A program made the position numbers and the translations under genes. From Nocardia grenadensis NBRC 108939 (GTDB taxonomy: Bacteria > Actinomycetota > Actinomycetes > Mycobacteriales > Mycobacteriaceae): a stretch of DNA of 64,000 bases. The stretch lies in the NCBI RefSeq assembly GCF_001613445.1, contig NZ_BDCJ01000017.1:124001-188000 (forward strand), read 5' to 3'. Shown piece by piece: positions 36,413 to 43,536 of the stretch. The notes beneath the pieces were generated by a model. The model did not search any database, was not told the DNA's origin, and was given only the letters and a program-made list of their open reading frames with translations. The stretch's first letter is position 1; each line of letters starts with the position of its first letter.

Positions 36413-36864
36413 CTACCGACGGGGCCTCGAATGCTCATCGGTGTCGCGAAAGTTCTCCCGAAAGGACAGGCGGGAGCGGAGTCACCGCTTCGTCGCCCGA
36501 TACTCGCCCGGGGGGGTGCCAGGCTCGGGGTGGTATGAGTGTTTTGCGCCAGGAAACCGTCTTCGCCACTGCCGAGCCGAGTCTCATCCTGCTCGCCGCG
36601 TGCGCCGGGCCCGGGGAGCCCCGCACCCGTCACCGCCGGGCGTGCCGCTGGTCTCCACCGATGACCTGCCCACCGCCGCACCCGGCGAGGTGCACCTGTT
36701 CGGGTTAAACGCTCTGCACGGCCATCCCGCTACGGCGGTCGGGACCATCGATCTCGAAGTCTTGGGAAACCTACCTATGCGAGGAGGGGTCGGTGGGCGA
36801 CCAAGCAAACGTATCGAGCGCCGTTGAGAAATGGCATACGCGCCGTTCGCGAACGGGCAATCCA
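36413..36864. other. Gene-free stretch
   Basis: No ORF here has coding character on either strand; the open frames are proline/arginine-rich shadows. No repeat or hairpin of note was seen apart from a G8 run near 36510. Confidence 0.5.
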
Positions 36865-37053
36865 CTACTGCTCGGGCGACCTCCGGTACGTATGCAGGAT
36901 ATGCCGGGACAACTCGGTGACCAGGGCGATCACGGCCGCGACCGCGAGCAGTATCACGAATGTGTTCTTCGTGCTCCGCGATACCTCGACGATGCCGATG
37001 GTCAGAGCGATGATGCCCACCAAGGGAGGTAGCGCTCGCCAATGCTCGGTCAT
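36865..37053 (-). CDS. Small membrane protein (62 aa), hypothetical
   Basis: ATG at 37053, after GGAAGTGGT, opens 62 residues with two predicted membrane helices (about 10-25 and 29-49: LVGIIALTIGIVEVS and FVILLAVAAVIALVTEL) and a basic C-terminus (HTYRRSPEQ). No family is recognised. It stands alone on this strand, upstream of and divergent from the octapeptide-repeat protein. Confidence 0.68.
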   Translation of the reverse strand: MTEHWRALPPLVGIIALTIGIVEVSRSTKNTFVILLAVAAVIALVTELSRHILHTYRRSPEQ

Positions 37054-37339
37054 ACCACTTCCAAGTTGCTGTCCACTGCGCCCGGGTCACAGTCTATCCG
37101 GTACTCGTACCGGTCTGCGGCGATCTCGTGCGGGCCGGGCCCGGCATGTGGTGGTCGTCCGGCACCGCAGCGGACGTATCGGAGGGTTACGCAGTACCGG
37201 CCGATCAGCTGCCTGCCGAACGCACTCGCCGACCCGACCGGCCTGCTTGGACCCCTTCGCGGCTGCCCGTAGGGTCCGGAGTGCTCGATCCGCACGCGTA
37301 CCACTTCCCACCCGTTCACCGAGAGAGAAGGGGTTACAC

Positions 37340-37915
37340 ATGTCGATCCGCACCACCACCGCCGCCACGCTGGCCGCATTGGCTGTTCCCGCCGCGGTCG
37401 CACTCGCGGCTCCGGCGGCCATCGCTCAACCGGCCGAGGGCGCCGTGGACCAGCAGGACACCAGAGGCGACATACTGGGCATTCCGGGTCTCGTCGACCT
37501 CCTGGCCGGCCTCGGCCTGCAACTCCCGGAAGGCGAGGAGGGCGAGCAGCAACCCGGCGACGATCAACAGCAGCCGGGCACCACCGACCAGCAGGCACCC
37601 GGCGAGACCGACCAGCAGTTCCCGGGCGAGACGGACCAAGAGGCACCCGGCGGCGTCGATCAACAGGCACCCAGTGGCGTCGATCAACAGGCACCCAGTG
37701 GCGTCGACCAGCAGGCACCCAGTGGCGTCGACCAGCAGGCACCCAGTGGCGTCGACCAGCAGGCACCCAGTGGCGTCGACCAGCAGGCACCCAGTGGCGT
37801 CGACCAGCAGGCACCCAGTGGCGTCGACCAGCAGGCACCCAGTGGCGTCGACCAGCAGGCACCCAGCGGTATCGACCAGCAGGGCGCCGCGCAGTCCTAC
37901 GGCCACACGGCGTAG
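37340..37915 (+). CDS. Secreted octapeptide-repeat protein (QAPSGVDQ)
   Basis: A 191-residue protein with a signal peptide (MSIRTTTAATLAALAVPAAV, cleavage near AIAQP). A short region with LPGLVDLL-like hydrophobics (IPGLVDLLAGLGLQLPEG) leads into Gln/Glu-rich sequence and then about ten nearly identical octapeptides QAPSGVDQ, ending with GYGHTA-like residues (SYGHTA). ATG at 37340 follows AGAAGGGG. The repeats are acidic and proline-containing, likely extended or collagen-like in behaviour and surface-exposed. No homologous domain is recognised. Repeat number probably varies among strains. Confidence 0.85.
   Translation: MSIRTTTAATLAALAVPAAVALAAPAAIAQPAEGAVDQQDTRGDILGIPGLVDLLAGLGLQLPEGEEGEQQPGDDQQQPGTTDQQAPGETDQQFPGETDQEAPGGVDQQAPSGVDQQAPSGVDQQAPSGVDQQAPSGVDQQAPSGVDQQAPSGVDQQAPSGVDQQAPSGVDQQAPSGIDQQGAAQSYGHTA
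37645..37880. repeat. 24-bp tandem repeat array inside the secreted protein gene
   Basis: The 24-base unit CAGGCACCCAGTGGCGTCGA plus CCAG is repeated about ten times, with the first units and the last one diverged (GGCGGCGTCGATCAA early; AGCGGTATCGACCAG late). The central copies are identical, which points to recent expansion by slippage or recombination. Because 24 is a multiple of 3 the frame is kept. Confidence 0.93.
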
Positions 37916-38177
37916 AGCCGAAATCTCGATCGGTCCAGCCACTGCCGCCGGGTAGGGTCGCGGCCGCCCGGCGGCAGTACCCGCCGTAGCACTGGGTGAC
38001 GAAACAGAACCCCCGGCCGAGCCCGGACGATCGACGGGAAAGGCTCCGGCGGCGTGCGTCCCTCCCCCCCTGCGTACCGAATCGGCCGGGCTGTCCGTGC
38101 GGCCGCCGCATCGGCTACTCGACTGTGACCACCGACGGGCCGCGCCGGATCAGCTCACCAGCGCCGCCCTGCCGCGA

Positions 38178-38545
38178 TCACGTCGGTGAACCCGCCGCCG
38201 CGCCGGTTGCCAGGTCCGCGCCCCAGCGTTCGACCGCGCCGTCGAGATCCAGCGGGTGGGGCCGCAGATCCTCGGTATCGGGCCAGTCGGCGCGGGGTAC
38301 CCGCCACATCACCTCGAACTCGTTTCCGTCCGGGTCCTTCGCGTAGAAGGATTTGGACATCAGATGGTCGGTCGCGCCGACCAGCGCATCCCGGGATCGC
38401 AGCCGGCGCCCGACTTCGGCGAGTTCACCGAGCGTGCCGACCTCCCAGGCGAGGTGGTAGAGGCCGACACTGCCGCGATGCGGGCCCGGGGCGCGGTCAC
38501 CGAGCGCGAACAGCCCCAGATCGTGGTCGTTCTCGGTATCCGGCG
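38178..38545 (-). pseudogene. VOC/glyoxalase-family gene, 5'-truncated
   Basis: The reverse strand encodes the C-terminal half of a vicinal-oxygen-chelate protein: ENDHDLGLFALGD, GSVGLYHLAWEVGTLGELAE, DHLMSKSFYAKDPDGNEFEV with the typical metal Glu in FEVMW. The N-terminal module that should supply the first half is gone; upstream of about 38545 the frame continues as antisense of the HEPN remnant. The break coincides with the start of that foreign sequence, so an insertion or deletion removed the 5' half. Confidence 0.75.
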
Positions 38546-39062
38546 CCCCCTGTCTCTTGCCACGGCCGCCGAGGCACTTCATCGGCTGCTTCACCCCGAT
38601 GAGATGCGCTTCGAACCTGACGAGATAGAATCCGCCAAGACAGCGGTCTCCGCGACCGAGATGCCATCCCGCATCAGAGACTCGCTCATCTCTGCCCTTG
38701 ACACCTACTGGGCGGAAAAATCCTACCCCCAGAGGATCCAGCAACTCGCCGAGCCGGTGGCAGAGGCGGTGCCTGCGTGCATAGGCAAGCTGAACAGATG
38801 GAAATCGGCGATAGTCGACCAGCGAGTCTCTCTTGCCCACGGAATTTCAGGGGACGAGCCACGCACGCCTGACGATCTTGTGAAGATGTCCAGCTTGACG
38901 ACGTCTCTGCGCTGGATGCTGACCCTGCGACTTTTCCTGGCTGCGGGCGTAGGCGCCGATCAGTTACATTCCGCTGTTCAGGGCTCTGAGCGGTTCGCAA
39001 GCGACGCGAGGCGGTGGAAGCGTGACTGGCCGAGAATCTACTCAGCCGAGCAGACTGGCTAG
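38546..39062 (+). pseudogene. C-terminal remnant of an ApeA-like HEPN protein
   Basis: From about 38548 the forward strand reads a helical domain (ATAAEALHRLLHPDEMRFEP, SYPQRIQQLAEPVAEAVP) with the HEPN ribonuclease motif R-x4-H in VDQRVSLAHGIS and a final SLRWMLTLRLFLAAGVG helix. HEPN domains of this type sit at the C-terminus of ApeA-like anti-phage proteins. The N-terminal part is absent and the frame simply runs in from the antisense of the VOC gene. An internal ATG at 38604 could still give a ~150-residue HEPN-only product. The region is also less GC-rich than its surroundings. Confidence 0.6.
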
Positions 39063-39119
39063 GCCCGACCGAGCTTCCTTCAGGTGCGGAGTGACTCGAG
39101 CGGGATGTGGGTGCGGTCC

Positions 39120-39283
39120 TTACCGGCCGGGGTCCTTGCGCATGTGGTCGGGGATGCCGGGGGCGTCGGGGTCGTATTCGGTGCCGGCGAGGTCGTCGGA
39201 GAACTTGCCGCCGAAGCCGGGGACCGGTCCGGGGGCGTGGGGGTCGCGGGTGCGTTCCCACGCATCGAACTGGGCGTTTGCCG
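39120..39283 (-). pseudogene. C-terminal fragment of an unidentified mobile-element protein
   Basis: The reverse strand ending with TAA at 39120-39122 reads AANAQFDAWERTRDPHAPGP, VPGFGGKFSDDL, TEYDPDAPGIPDHMRKDPGR, clear coding composition with no start. It begins exactly where the duplicated resolvase sequence (39284-39368) stops. I do not recognise the family. It appears to be the tail of a gene fused at a recombination junction. Confidence 0.5.
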
Positions 39284-39368
39284 CTCATCCGGCCGGGTAA
39301 GCAGCGCGCGGGCCTGCCGGATCTGCTCCTCGCTCATGGCCGGTGGCCTGCCGAGGCGTTGTCCACGG
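39284..39368 (-). pseudogene. Duplicated fragment of the serine resolvase gene
   Basis: These 85 bases match 42733-42817 inside the intact resolvase gene with about one mismatch (GTAAG for GTCAG). They encode RGQRLGRPPAMSEEQIRQAR and ALLTRPDE, the hinge between the catalytic and HTH parts. Neither side continues the resolvase, so this is a short copied or left-behind fragment. Confidence 0.85.
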
Positions 39369-39448
39369 ATACTACGGCGATCCCTGTGCCAGAGTTCCAC
39401 AATGTGGGAGGCATGGCCGATATTTCGGGAAACCGGTTCAGACGGCTG

Positions 39449-40429
39449 TCAGGTCGTGGTGAACCGGTGCCGGTAGGCGGCGGGAGAGGTGCTGAAATGC
39501 TGTTTGAACACGCGGTGCAGGGTCGATACCGAGCCGAGACCGACACTGCGGGCGATAGATCCGAGGCCGTCGTTCGTGTGTACCAGCAGCCGTGCCGCGG
39601 CATCGGCCCGCGCTGATTCCACATATCGTGCGGGCGGTATCCCTACCTGTCGGCGGAAGACTCGGGAGAAGTGGCGCGGGCTCAATCCTGCCCGGGCCGC
39701 AAGCGCCTCGTTGGCGAGGTTCTCCGATAGATTGGCTGCGATCCATTCCTGGAGGCGTGCGATATGCGCGTCGGTACTCGTCGGTCGCGCCAGCAGTTCG
39801 CTGAACTGGTGCTGGCCCCCCGGTCTACGCAGATACATGACCAGCCATCGGGCCGTGCGACGCGCCAGTTCCGCAGTGTGATCCGCGGCGATCAGAGCCA
39901 ATGCGAGATCTATTCCGGCCGAAACCCCCGCCGACGTCCAGATATGTGCGTCCTGGATGAAGATCGCCTCGGGCTCGACCCGCAGATCGGGAAATGCACC
40001 CGCCAACTGCGCGGCGGTCGCCCAGTGTGTCGTCGCGCGCCGGCCGGTGAGCAATCCGGCCGCGGCGAGGGAATGGGCGCCGGTACAGACCGACGCGATC
40101 CGCGAGGGCCGATCGGCGAGAGTGGAAATCCAGTCGACCAGCGCGGGGTCGACCAAGGCCGCGGGGCCGGTGTCGCCCATAAGGAGCCCACCGGGCACGA
40201 CAACCGTATCGATCTGCCCATCCAACTCGTCCCAGGACACCTCGGCGACCAGAGACGTGCCGCCAGCGCAGCGGATCGGGCCCCGGCGCGCGCCCGCTAT
40301 CACGGTCCGATAGCCGCGAGACGATGGGCCGAGGAGGCGATCGGCCGTCGCGAAGACTTCGACGGGGCCGGCGATGTCAAGTAACTCGACACCGTCGAAA
40401 GCGGTGATCACAACACGATGCCGGGACAT
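39449..40429 (-). CDS. GlxA-family AraC-type regulator
   Basis: A 326-residue protein with an N-terminal DJ-1/PfpI-like domain (MSRHRVVITAFDGVELLDIA, TVVVPGG, IASVCTGAHSLAAAGLLTGR with the elbow Cys, THWATAAQLA) and a C-terminal AraC HTH pair (ALAARAGLSPRHFSRVFRRQ and SIARSVGLGSVSTLHRVF). The start ATG at 40429 is the family start; the frame is open further upstream without coding character. It is divergent from the HD-domain gene, which it may control. Confidence 0.9.
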   Translation of the reverse strand: MSRHRVVITAFDGVELLDIAGPVEVFATADRLLGPSSRGYRTVIAGARRGPIRCAGGTSLVAEVSWDELDGQIDTVVVPGGLLMGDTGPAALVDPALVDWISTLADRPSRIASVCTGAHSLAAAGLLTGRRATTHWATAAQLAGAFPDLRVEPEAIFIQDAHIWTSAGVSAGIDLALALIAADHTAELARRTARWLVMYLRRPGGQHQFSELLARPTSTDAHIARLQEWIAANLSENLANEALAARAGLSPRHFSRVFRRQVGIPPARYVESARADAAARLLVHTNDGLGSIARSVGLGSVSTLHRVFKQHFSTSPAAYRHRFTTT

Positions 40430-40589
40430 ATCGGTAATCGTGCCCGCCCAGGGTGTGTGTCCGCAATGACGTGACCATCGCAGATCAGGACATGGCCGAA
40501 ATCCGGACAACCCTGTCCTTGTTGCCGCTCGCCTATCGCACCGAGGATCGAGATCGACAGCCGACCACCTACCGCCGAAGGACCTCTCG

Positions 40590-41180
40590 ATGCTCACCGC
40601 ACTTCCTGATTCGCCCACCGCCCGAGCCGCGGCCGACCTCGCCGCCGAAGCCGCGCCGGCCGATCTGCTCAACCACAGTTATCGCACCTACCTGTTCGGC
40701 CGCTGCCTGGTCACCTCGAACGATATCGACCACGAGGCCGCCTTCGTCGCGGCGATGATCCACGACCTCGGTCTGACCGAGCGCCACCGTGGACCGGCCC
40801 AGTTCGCCGATGTGGGCGCCGAACTGGCCTGTCGCTTCCTGGTGGGCAGAGGGTGGGATCTGAACCGGATACATCTCGTGGAACAGGCGATTCTCCGGCA
40901 CACGAACCTGCCCGCCGAACACGAACCCGTCTACCGGCTGATCCAGGCCGGTGCCGCTGTCGATGTCGCGGGCCTGGGCCACGGCGAAATCGAAGCCGAG
41001 GATCTATCCGAGATCCTCACCGCGTTCCCGCGCCTCGATTTCGCCGCTCGCATGCGCCACCGATTCCTGCACGAAGTCGACTCCCACCCCGGGGGTGCTT
41101 TCGCCGATCTCGAACGCACCGTCGCCCTCTCCGAACGCTTCGCCACCAACCCGATCGATCGCCTCACCGGAGCGGCATGA
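40590..41180 (+). CDS. HD-domain protein (cyanamide hydratase-like)
   Basis: A 196-residue metal-dependent HD protein. The HD residues are in NHSYRTYLFG (first His) and AAMIHDLGLTERH (His-Asp), with further His in VEQAILRHTN and the acidic VDVAGLG. The NHSYRTY start of the domain resembles the cyanamide hydratase branch of the HD superfamily. AAGGACC lies before the ATG. It is divergent from a GlxA regulator with a gap of 160 bases. The substrate is unknown. Confidence 0.86.
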   Translation: MLTALPDSPTARAAADLAAEAAPADLLNHSYRTYLFGRCLVTSNDIDHEAAFVAAMIHDLGLTERHRGPAQFADVGAELACRFLVGRGWDLNRIHLVEQAILRHTNLPAEHEPVYRLIQAGAAVDVAGLGHGEIEAEDLSEILTAFPRLDFAARMRHRFLHEVDSHPGGAFADLERTVALSERFATNPIDRLTGAA

Positions 41181-41961
41181 TCGCGGTTGGCTCCGCGCAC
41201 TTCACCCTACGCAGGGCAGACCCGATAACCTGGCACGTCAACGAACCCTTTGCCCCTCTCTTGTCTGTGGGAGTGGCAATGGGTTCGGGGACGTCGCCTG
41301 TGACGCCTTTGAGTTGTCTTGGGGTTCCCAAGGGAGCCTTGGCTGGAGGGTTCGACCATGGTGTGCGCCGCCGTGGCTGCGGGGGCTCCGGCGGTTGTTG
41401 CGGAGGTACGGTCGCTGCCACGTGTTTGCCGCGGTGGTGACGCTGCCGCGATTCGATCTTTGCCATTTGGGATCGGAGGATCTGGTTTTGGATCGCTTTC
41501 GATTCGGCGTGCGCCAGTTCCTCGACCGTTTCTTCCAGGATTTCGGCCAGCCATACGGTCCTGGGTGAGAGCTTCGCGTTGGGGTTTATCCGGCGGCGGT
41601 AGCTCTTCTGTCGACATGCAGACCCGCAGTGTTCGGGAGGCCGGCCCCGCTTGGCCGGTTTGAGTTCTCTGCCGCATGCGCGGCAGTGTCCGGAGAGCGA
41701 TGAGGGGTTTTCTGCGAGAAGAGAGAGCAGCTCACTGTCGTGCAGTTCGTAGAGGAATCGCCTGAGGACGGTGCGGACGGTTCTGTCGATGGACTCTCCG
41801 TCGGGGTCGTCGTCGATCCGTTCCAGTAACCAGAGCAGGTTTTTCCTCACCGCTTCCCTGCGGGTTGTCGTGGTGAGCCGCTCGTCGACGCGACGGCGCG
41901 AATCGCGATTGACGACGTCTCGGGCAACGCGGTCGTCGTTGATCAGTGGACGGCGGGTCAC
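41164..41961 (-). CDS. Hypothetical protein with a C-x2-C...C zinc ribbon
   Basis: A 265-residue protein starting with GTG at 41961, whose G overlaps the stop of the membrane gene upstream (GTGA). Residues 90-125 hold a zinc-ribbon CRACGRELKPAKRGRPPEHC followed by CGSACRQKSYRRR-type residues; this CxxC/RGRPxxHC/CRQ pattern is common in small actinobacterial and phage/ICE proteins. The N-terminal part (residues 1-85) is helical and charged; the C-terminal ~80 residues are proline/arginine-rich and probably disordered. Function unknown; DNA or RNA binding is plausible. The last ~17 bases overlap the end of the HD gene on the other strand. Confidence 0.7.
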   Translation of the reverse strand: MTRRPLINDDRVARDVVNRDSRRRVDERLTTTTRREAVRKNLLWLLERIDDDPDGESIDRTVRTVLRRFLYELHDSELLSLLAENPSSLSGHCRACGRELKPAKRGRPPEHCGSACRQKSYRRRINPNAKLSPRTVWLAEILEETVEELAHAESKAIQNQILRSQMAKIESRQRHHRGKHVAATVPPQQPPEPPQPRRRTPWSNPPAKAPLGTPRQLKGVTGDVPEPIATPTDKRGAKGSLTCQVIGSALRRVKCAEPTAIMPLR

Positions 41962-42230
41962 GCGGACTCCTTGGTGTGGCTGGAAGGGCTGGCGGGAACA
42001 GTGTTGGAGCGTCGGTGTCGTGGCAGGAGCCGACGAGGCTTCGACGTTGGTCGCTTTCCGAACGCGGTGGCAAATGCTTGGAAGACGGCGGGCACATCCT
42101 CGGGCCGGGCCCTCAGTATCGCTGCCAGCCCTACGACTACCGCCGCGATCACCACGATGGTTGCGGGCAGCTGGAGCCAGAAAGCTGCCCAGCCACCAGC
42201 GGTAGCGGCGGACCCGAAATCGAATGGCAC
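41958..42230 (-). CDS. Small single-helix membrane protein (90 aa)
   Basis: GTG at 42230 follows CAGGAGGTTCTAGA, an excellent ribosome site. The 90-residue product has one membrane helix (AAFWLQLPATIVVIAAVVVG, residues ~14-35) and a basic tail (KRPTSKPRRLLPRHRRS). The gene overlaps the start of the zinc-ribbon gene by four bases, so the two are translationally coupled. The open frame extends upstream to 42335 but those codons run through two terminator hairpins and are not coding. No family is recognised. Confidence 0.68.
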   Translation of the reverse strand: MPFDFGSAATAGGWAAFWLQLPATIVVIAAVVVGLAAILRARPEDVPAVFQAFATAFGKRPTSKPRRLLPRHRRSNTVPASPSSHTKESA

Positions 42231-42254
42231 TCTAGAACCTCCTGAAACGACAAA

Positions 42255-42320
42255 GGCCTCCGGCGGGGAACGCCGGAGGCCGTGGATACGAAAAAAGCCC
42301 CAACCTGCTGGTTTGGGGCT
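42255..42320 (-). terminator. Tandem terminator-like hairpins in a 5' leader
   Basis: Reading the reverse strand, AGCCCCAA (42320-42313) pairs with TTGGGGCT (42303-42296) and is followed by TTTTTT (42296-42291); then GGCCTCCGGCG (42281-42271) pairs with CGCCGGAGGCC (42265-42255) and is followed by TTTGTCGTTT. Both lie just ahead of the GTG start at 42230 in the same direction. They may end upstream transcription or act as an attenuator of the membrane/zinc-ribbon gene pair. Confidence 0.7.
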
Positions 42321-42560
42321 GAGCTGAGGGCACACGTGTGCGGCTCGTGCCTGAAGGCTAACTGAACGGGGAGGCTCGCGTCAACCGATCATATCCCCAG
42401 GGAGACAACGGTTTCGGTTAACCCGGAGGTAGAGCGCCTCACCTGGAATTTCGTAACGTTGGACCACTTTCCCACAGTTCCACGGTCGTACGACGAGAAA
42501 TGGATACAAGTCGTAAAGTGCGATCTGTCGACTTACCGAGTTATTGAGAAGTCTCGATTT

Positions 42561-42609
42561 CGTCAGATCCGCCGCGATGATGAGTCCTGGAGTACCGGCG
42601 GATCTGACG
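42561..42609. repeat. 14-bp perfect inverted repeat
   Basis: CGTCAGATCCGCCG (42561-42574) and CGGCGGATCTGACG (42596-42609) are exact inverse copies, 21 bases apart, 40 bases beyond the resolvase stop. It may be a terminator, an operator or the ends of a lost small element. Confidence 0.75.
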
Positions 42610-42648
42610 TCTGGCCTGCCTGTGCTCGCGACCTGTCATGGCCGAAGA

Positions 42649-43284
42649 TCACTCCTTGGCCGTAAGTTCCGGCATGTACTTGTACAGCGTGGTCCGCGAG
42701 ACCCCCAGCAGCCGCGCGATCGAGGACACCGACTCATCCGGCCGGGTCAGCAGCGCGCGGGCCTGCCGGATCTGCTCCTCGCTCATGGCCGGTGGCCTGC
42801 CGAGGCGTTGTCCACGGGCCCGGGCCGCGGCCAGGCCCTCGTGGGTGCCGTCGACAATGAGCTCGCGGATGAATTCGGCCAGCGCGGCAAAGACGTGGAA
42901 CACCAGGCGCCCGCCGGGGGTGGTGGTGTCGAGGGCTTCATGCAGCGATCGGAACCCGATACCGCGGCGCCGTAGATCGGCCACGATCGAGATCAGGTCC
43001 TGCAAGGAGCGGCCGAGCCGGTCGAGGGAGGCGACGACGAGGGTGTCGCCGGCGCGCATGTAGTCCAGGCACGCCGCCAGCTGTTCACGTTCGGCATCCT
43101 TGCCGGACTTCTTGTCGGCGAACACCTTCTTGCACCCGGCCGCCTCGAGGGCCCGGGGCTGGCGATCCAGATTCTGGTCCCGGGTCGATACCCGGGCGTA
43201 CCCGATCAGCGCCCCTCCCCCGCCGATCGGATCCAGGGCATTGCCGTCGAGGGAAAGCGGTTCAAGCGCATCGGTATCCGTCAC
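42649..43284 (-). CDS. Serine resolvase (Tn3 TnpR-type)
   Basis: A site-specific serine recombinase. The catalytic domain has IGYARVSTRDQNLDRQ with the nucleophile Ser, KSGKDAEREQLAACLDYMRA, and VVASLDRLGRSLQDL with the active arginines; the C-terminal HTH is SVSSIARLLGVSRTTLYKYM. I start at GTG 43284 (211 residues); the frame is open to 43361, but that extension lies within repeated TGTTCAA motifs of the adjoining recombination site and has no family counterpart. It would resolve cointegrates at its res site. A degraded piece of the same gene lies at 39284-39368. Confidence 0.92.
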   Translation of the reverse strand: MTDTDALEPLSLDGNALDPIGGGGALIGYARVSTRDQNLDRQPRALEAAGCKKVFADKKSGKDAEREQLAACLDYMRAGDTLVVASLDRLGRSLQDLISIVADLRRRGIGFRSLHEALDTTTPGGRLVFHVFAALAEFIRELIVDGTHEGLAAARARGQRLGRPPAMSEEQIRQARALLTRPDESVSSIARLLGVSRTTLYKYMPELTAKE

Positions 43285-43404
43285 CCCGAATCGTACGCAA
43301 AAGGGTGACCGGCCGTTCTTGAACAGCCGGACTTTACGACGCGTTTTTTGAACAGTCACCGTTTTCGGCCGACCTGGGCGTTCGTCCGCCGGGGCCTGTT
43401 TCGG

Positions 43405-43444
43405 CCCGACTGTTCAAGAAACGATCGATTAATGGACAGTCGGG
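43405..43444. repeat. Resolvase-site dyad beside the resolvase gene
   Basis: CCCGACTGT (43405-43413) and ACAGTCGGG (43436-43444) flank a core CTGTTCAAGA...TGGACAG (43410-43439, centre 43424.5). Its 30-base core closely matches the second dyad of the module at 51713-51773 (CTGTCCAAGA...TGGACAG). Further half-copies (TGTTCAAAAA and CTGTTCAAGAAC) lie at about 43310-43357, as expected for a multi-subsite res region. Confidence 0.6.
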
Positions 43445-43536
43445 CACTATCTGCCGGAGGATGTCAGCGCTCGCCTCAACCTGCATTCATGAACACGCAT
43501 GTGTCCGTTGTTCGCTCCTCGGACCCGACCCAACGG

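Noticed and set aside
37645..37880. Possible CRISPR array in the 24-bp repeats
   Set aside because: Units are directly abutting with no spacers, keep one reading frame and encode a uniform octapeptide in a gene with signal peptide and stop.
37334..37942. Long reverse-strand ORF (202 codons) over the repeat gene
   Set aside because: It exists only because the 24-bp unit has no stop on either strand; it lacks a ribosome site and its protein is a mere mirror repeat (GCLLVDAT).
39370..39395. ACTACGGCGATCCCTG shared with the kstD remnant at 47172
   Set aside because: Sixteen identical bases could reflect a second kstD scrap (reads YYGDP), but this is too short to distinguish from chance or a common codon pattern.
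42428..42446. tRNA-like GGTAGAGCGCCTCACCTGG
   Set aside because: Resembles a D-arm and anticodon stem, but no acceptor stem, T-arm or CCA-compatible 3' end can be built around it. It could be an attachment-site scrap, but I cannot support that.
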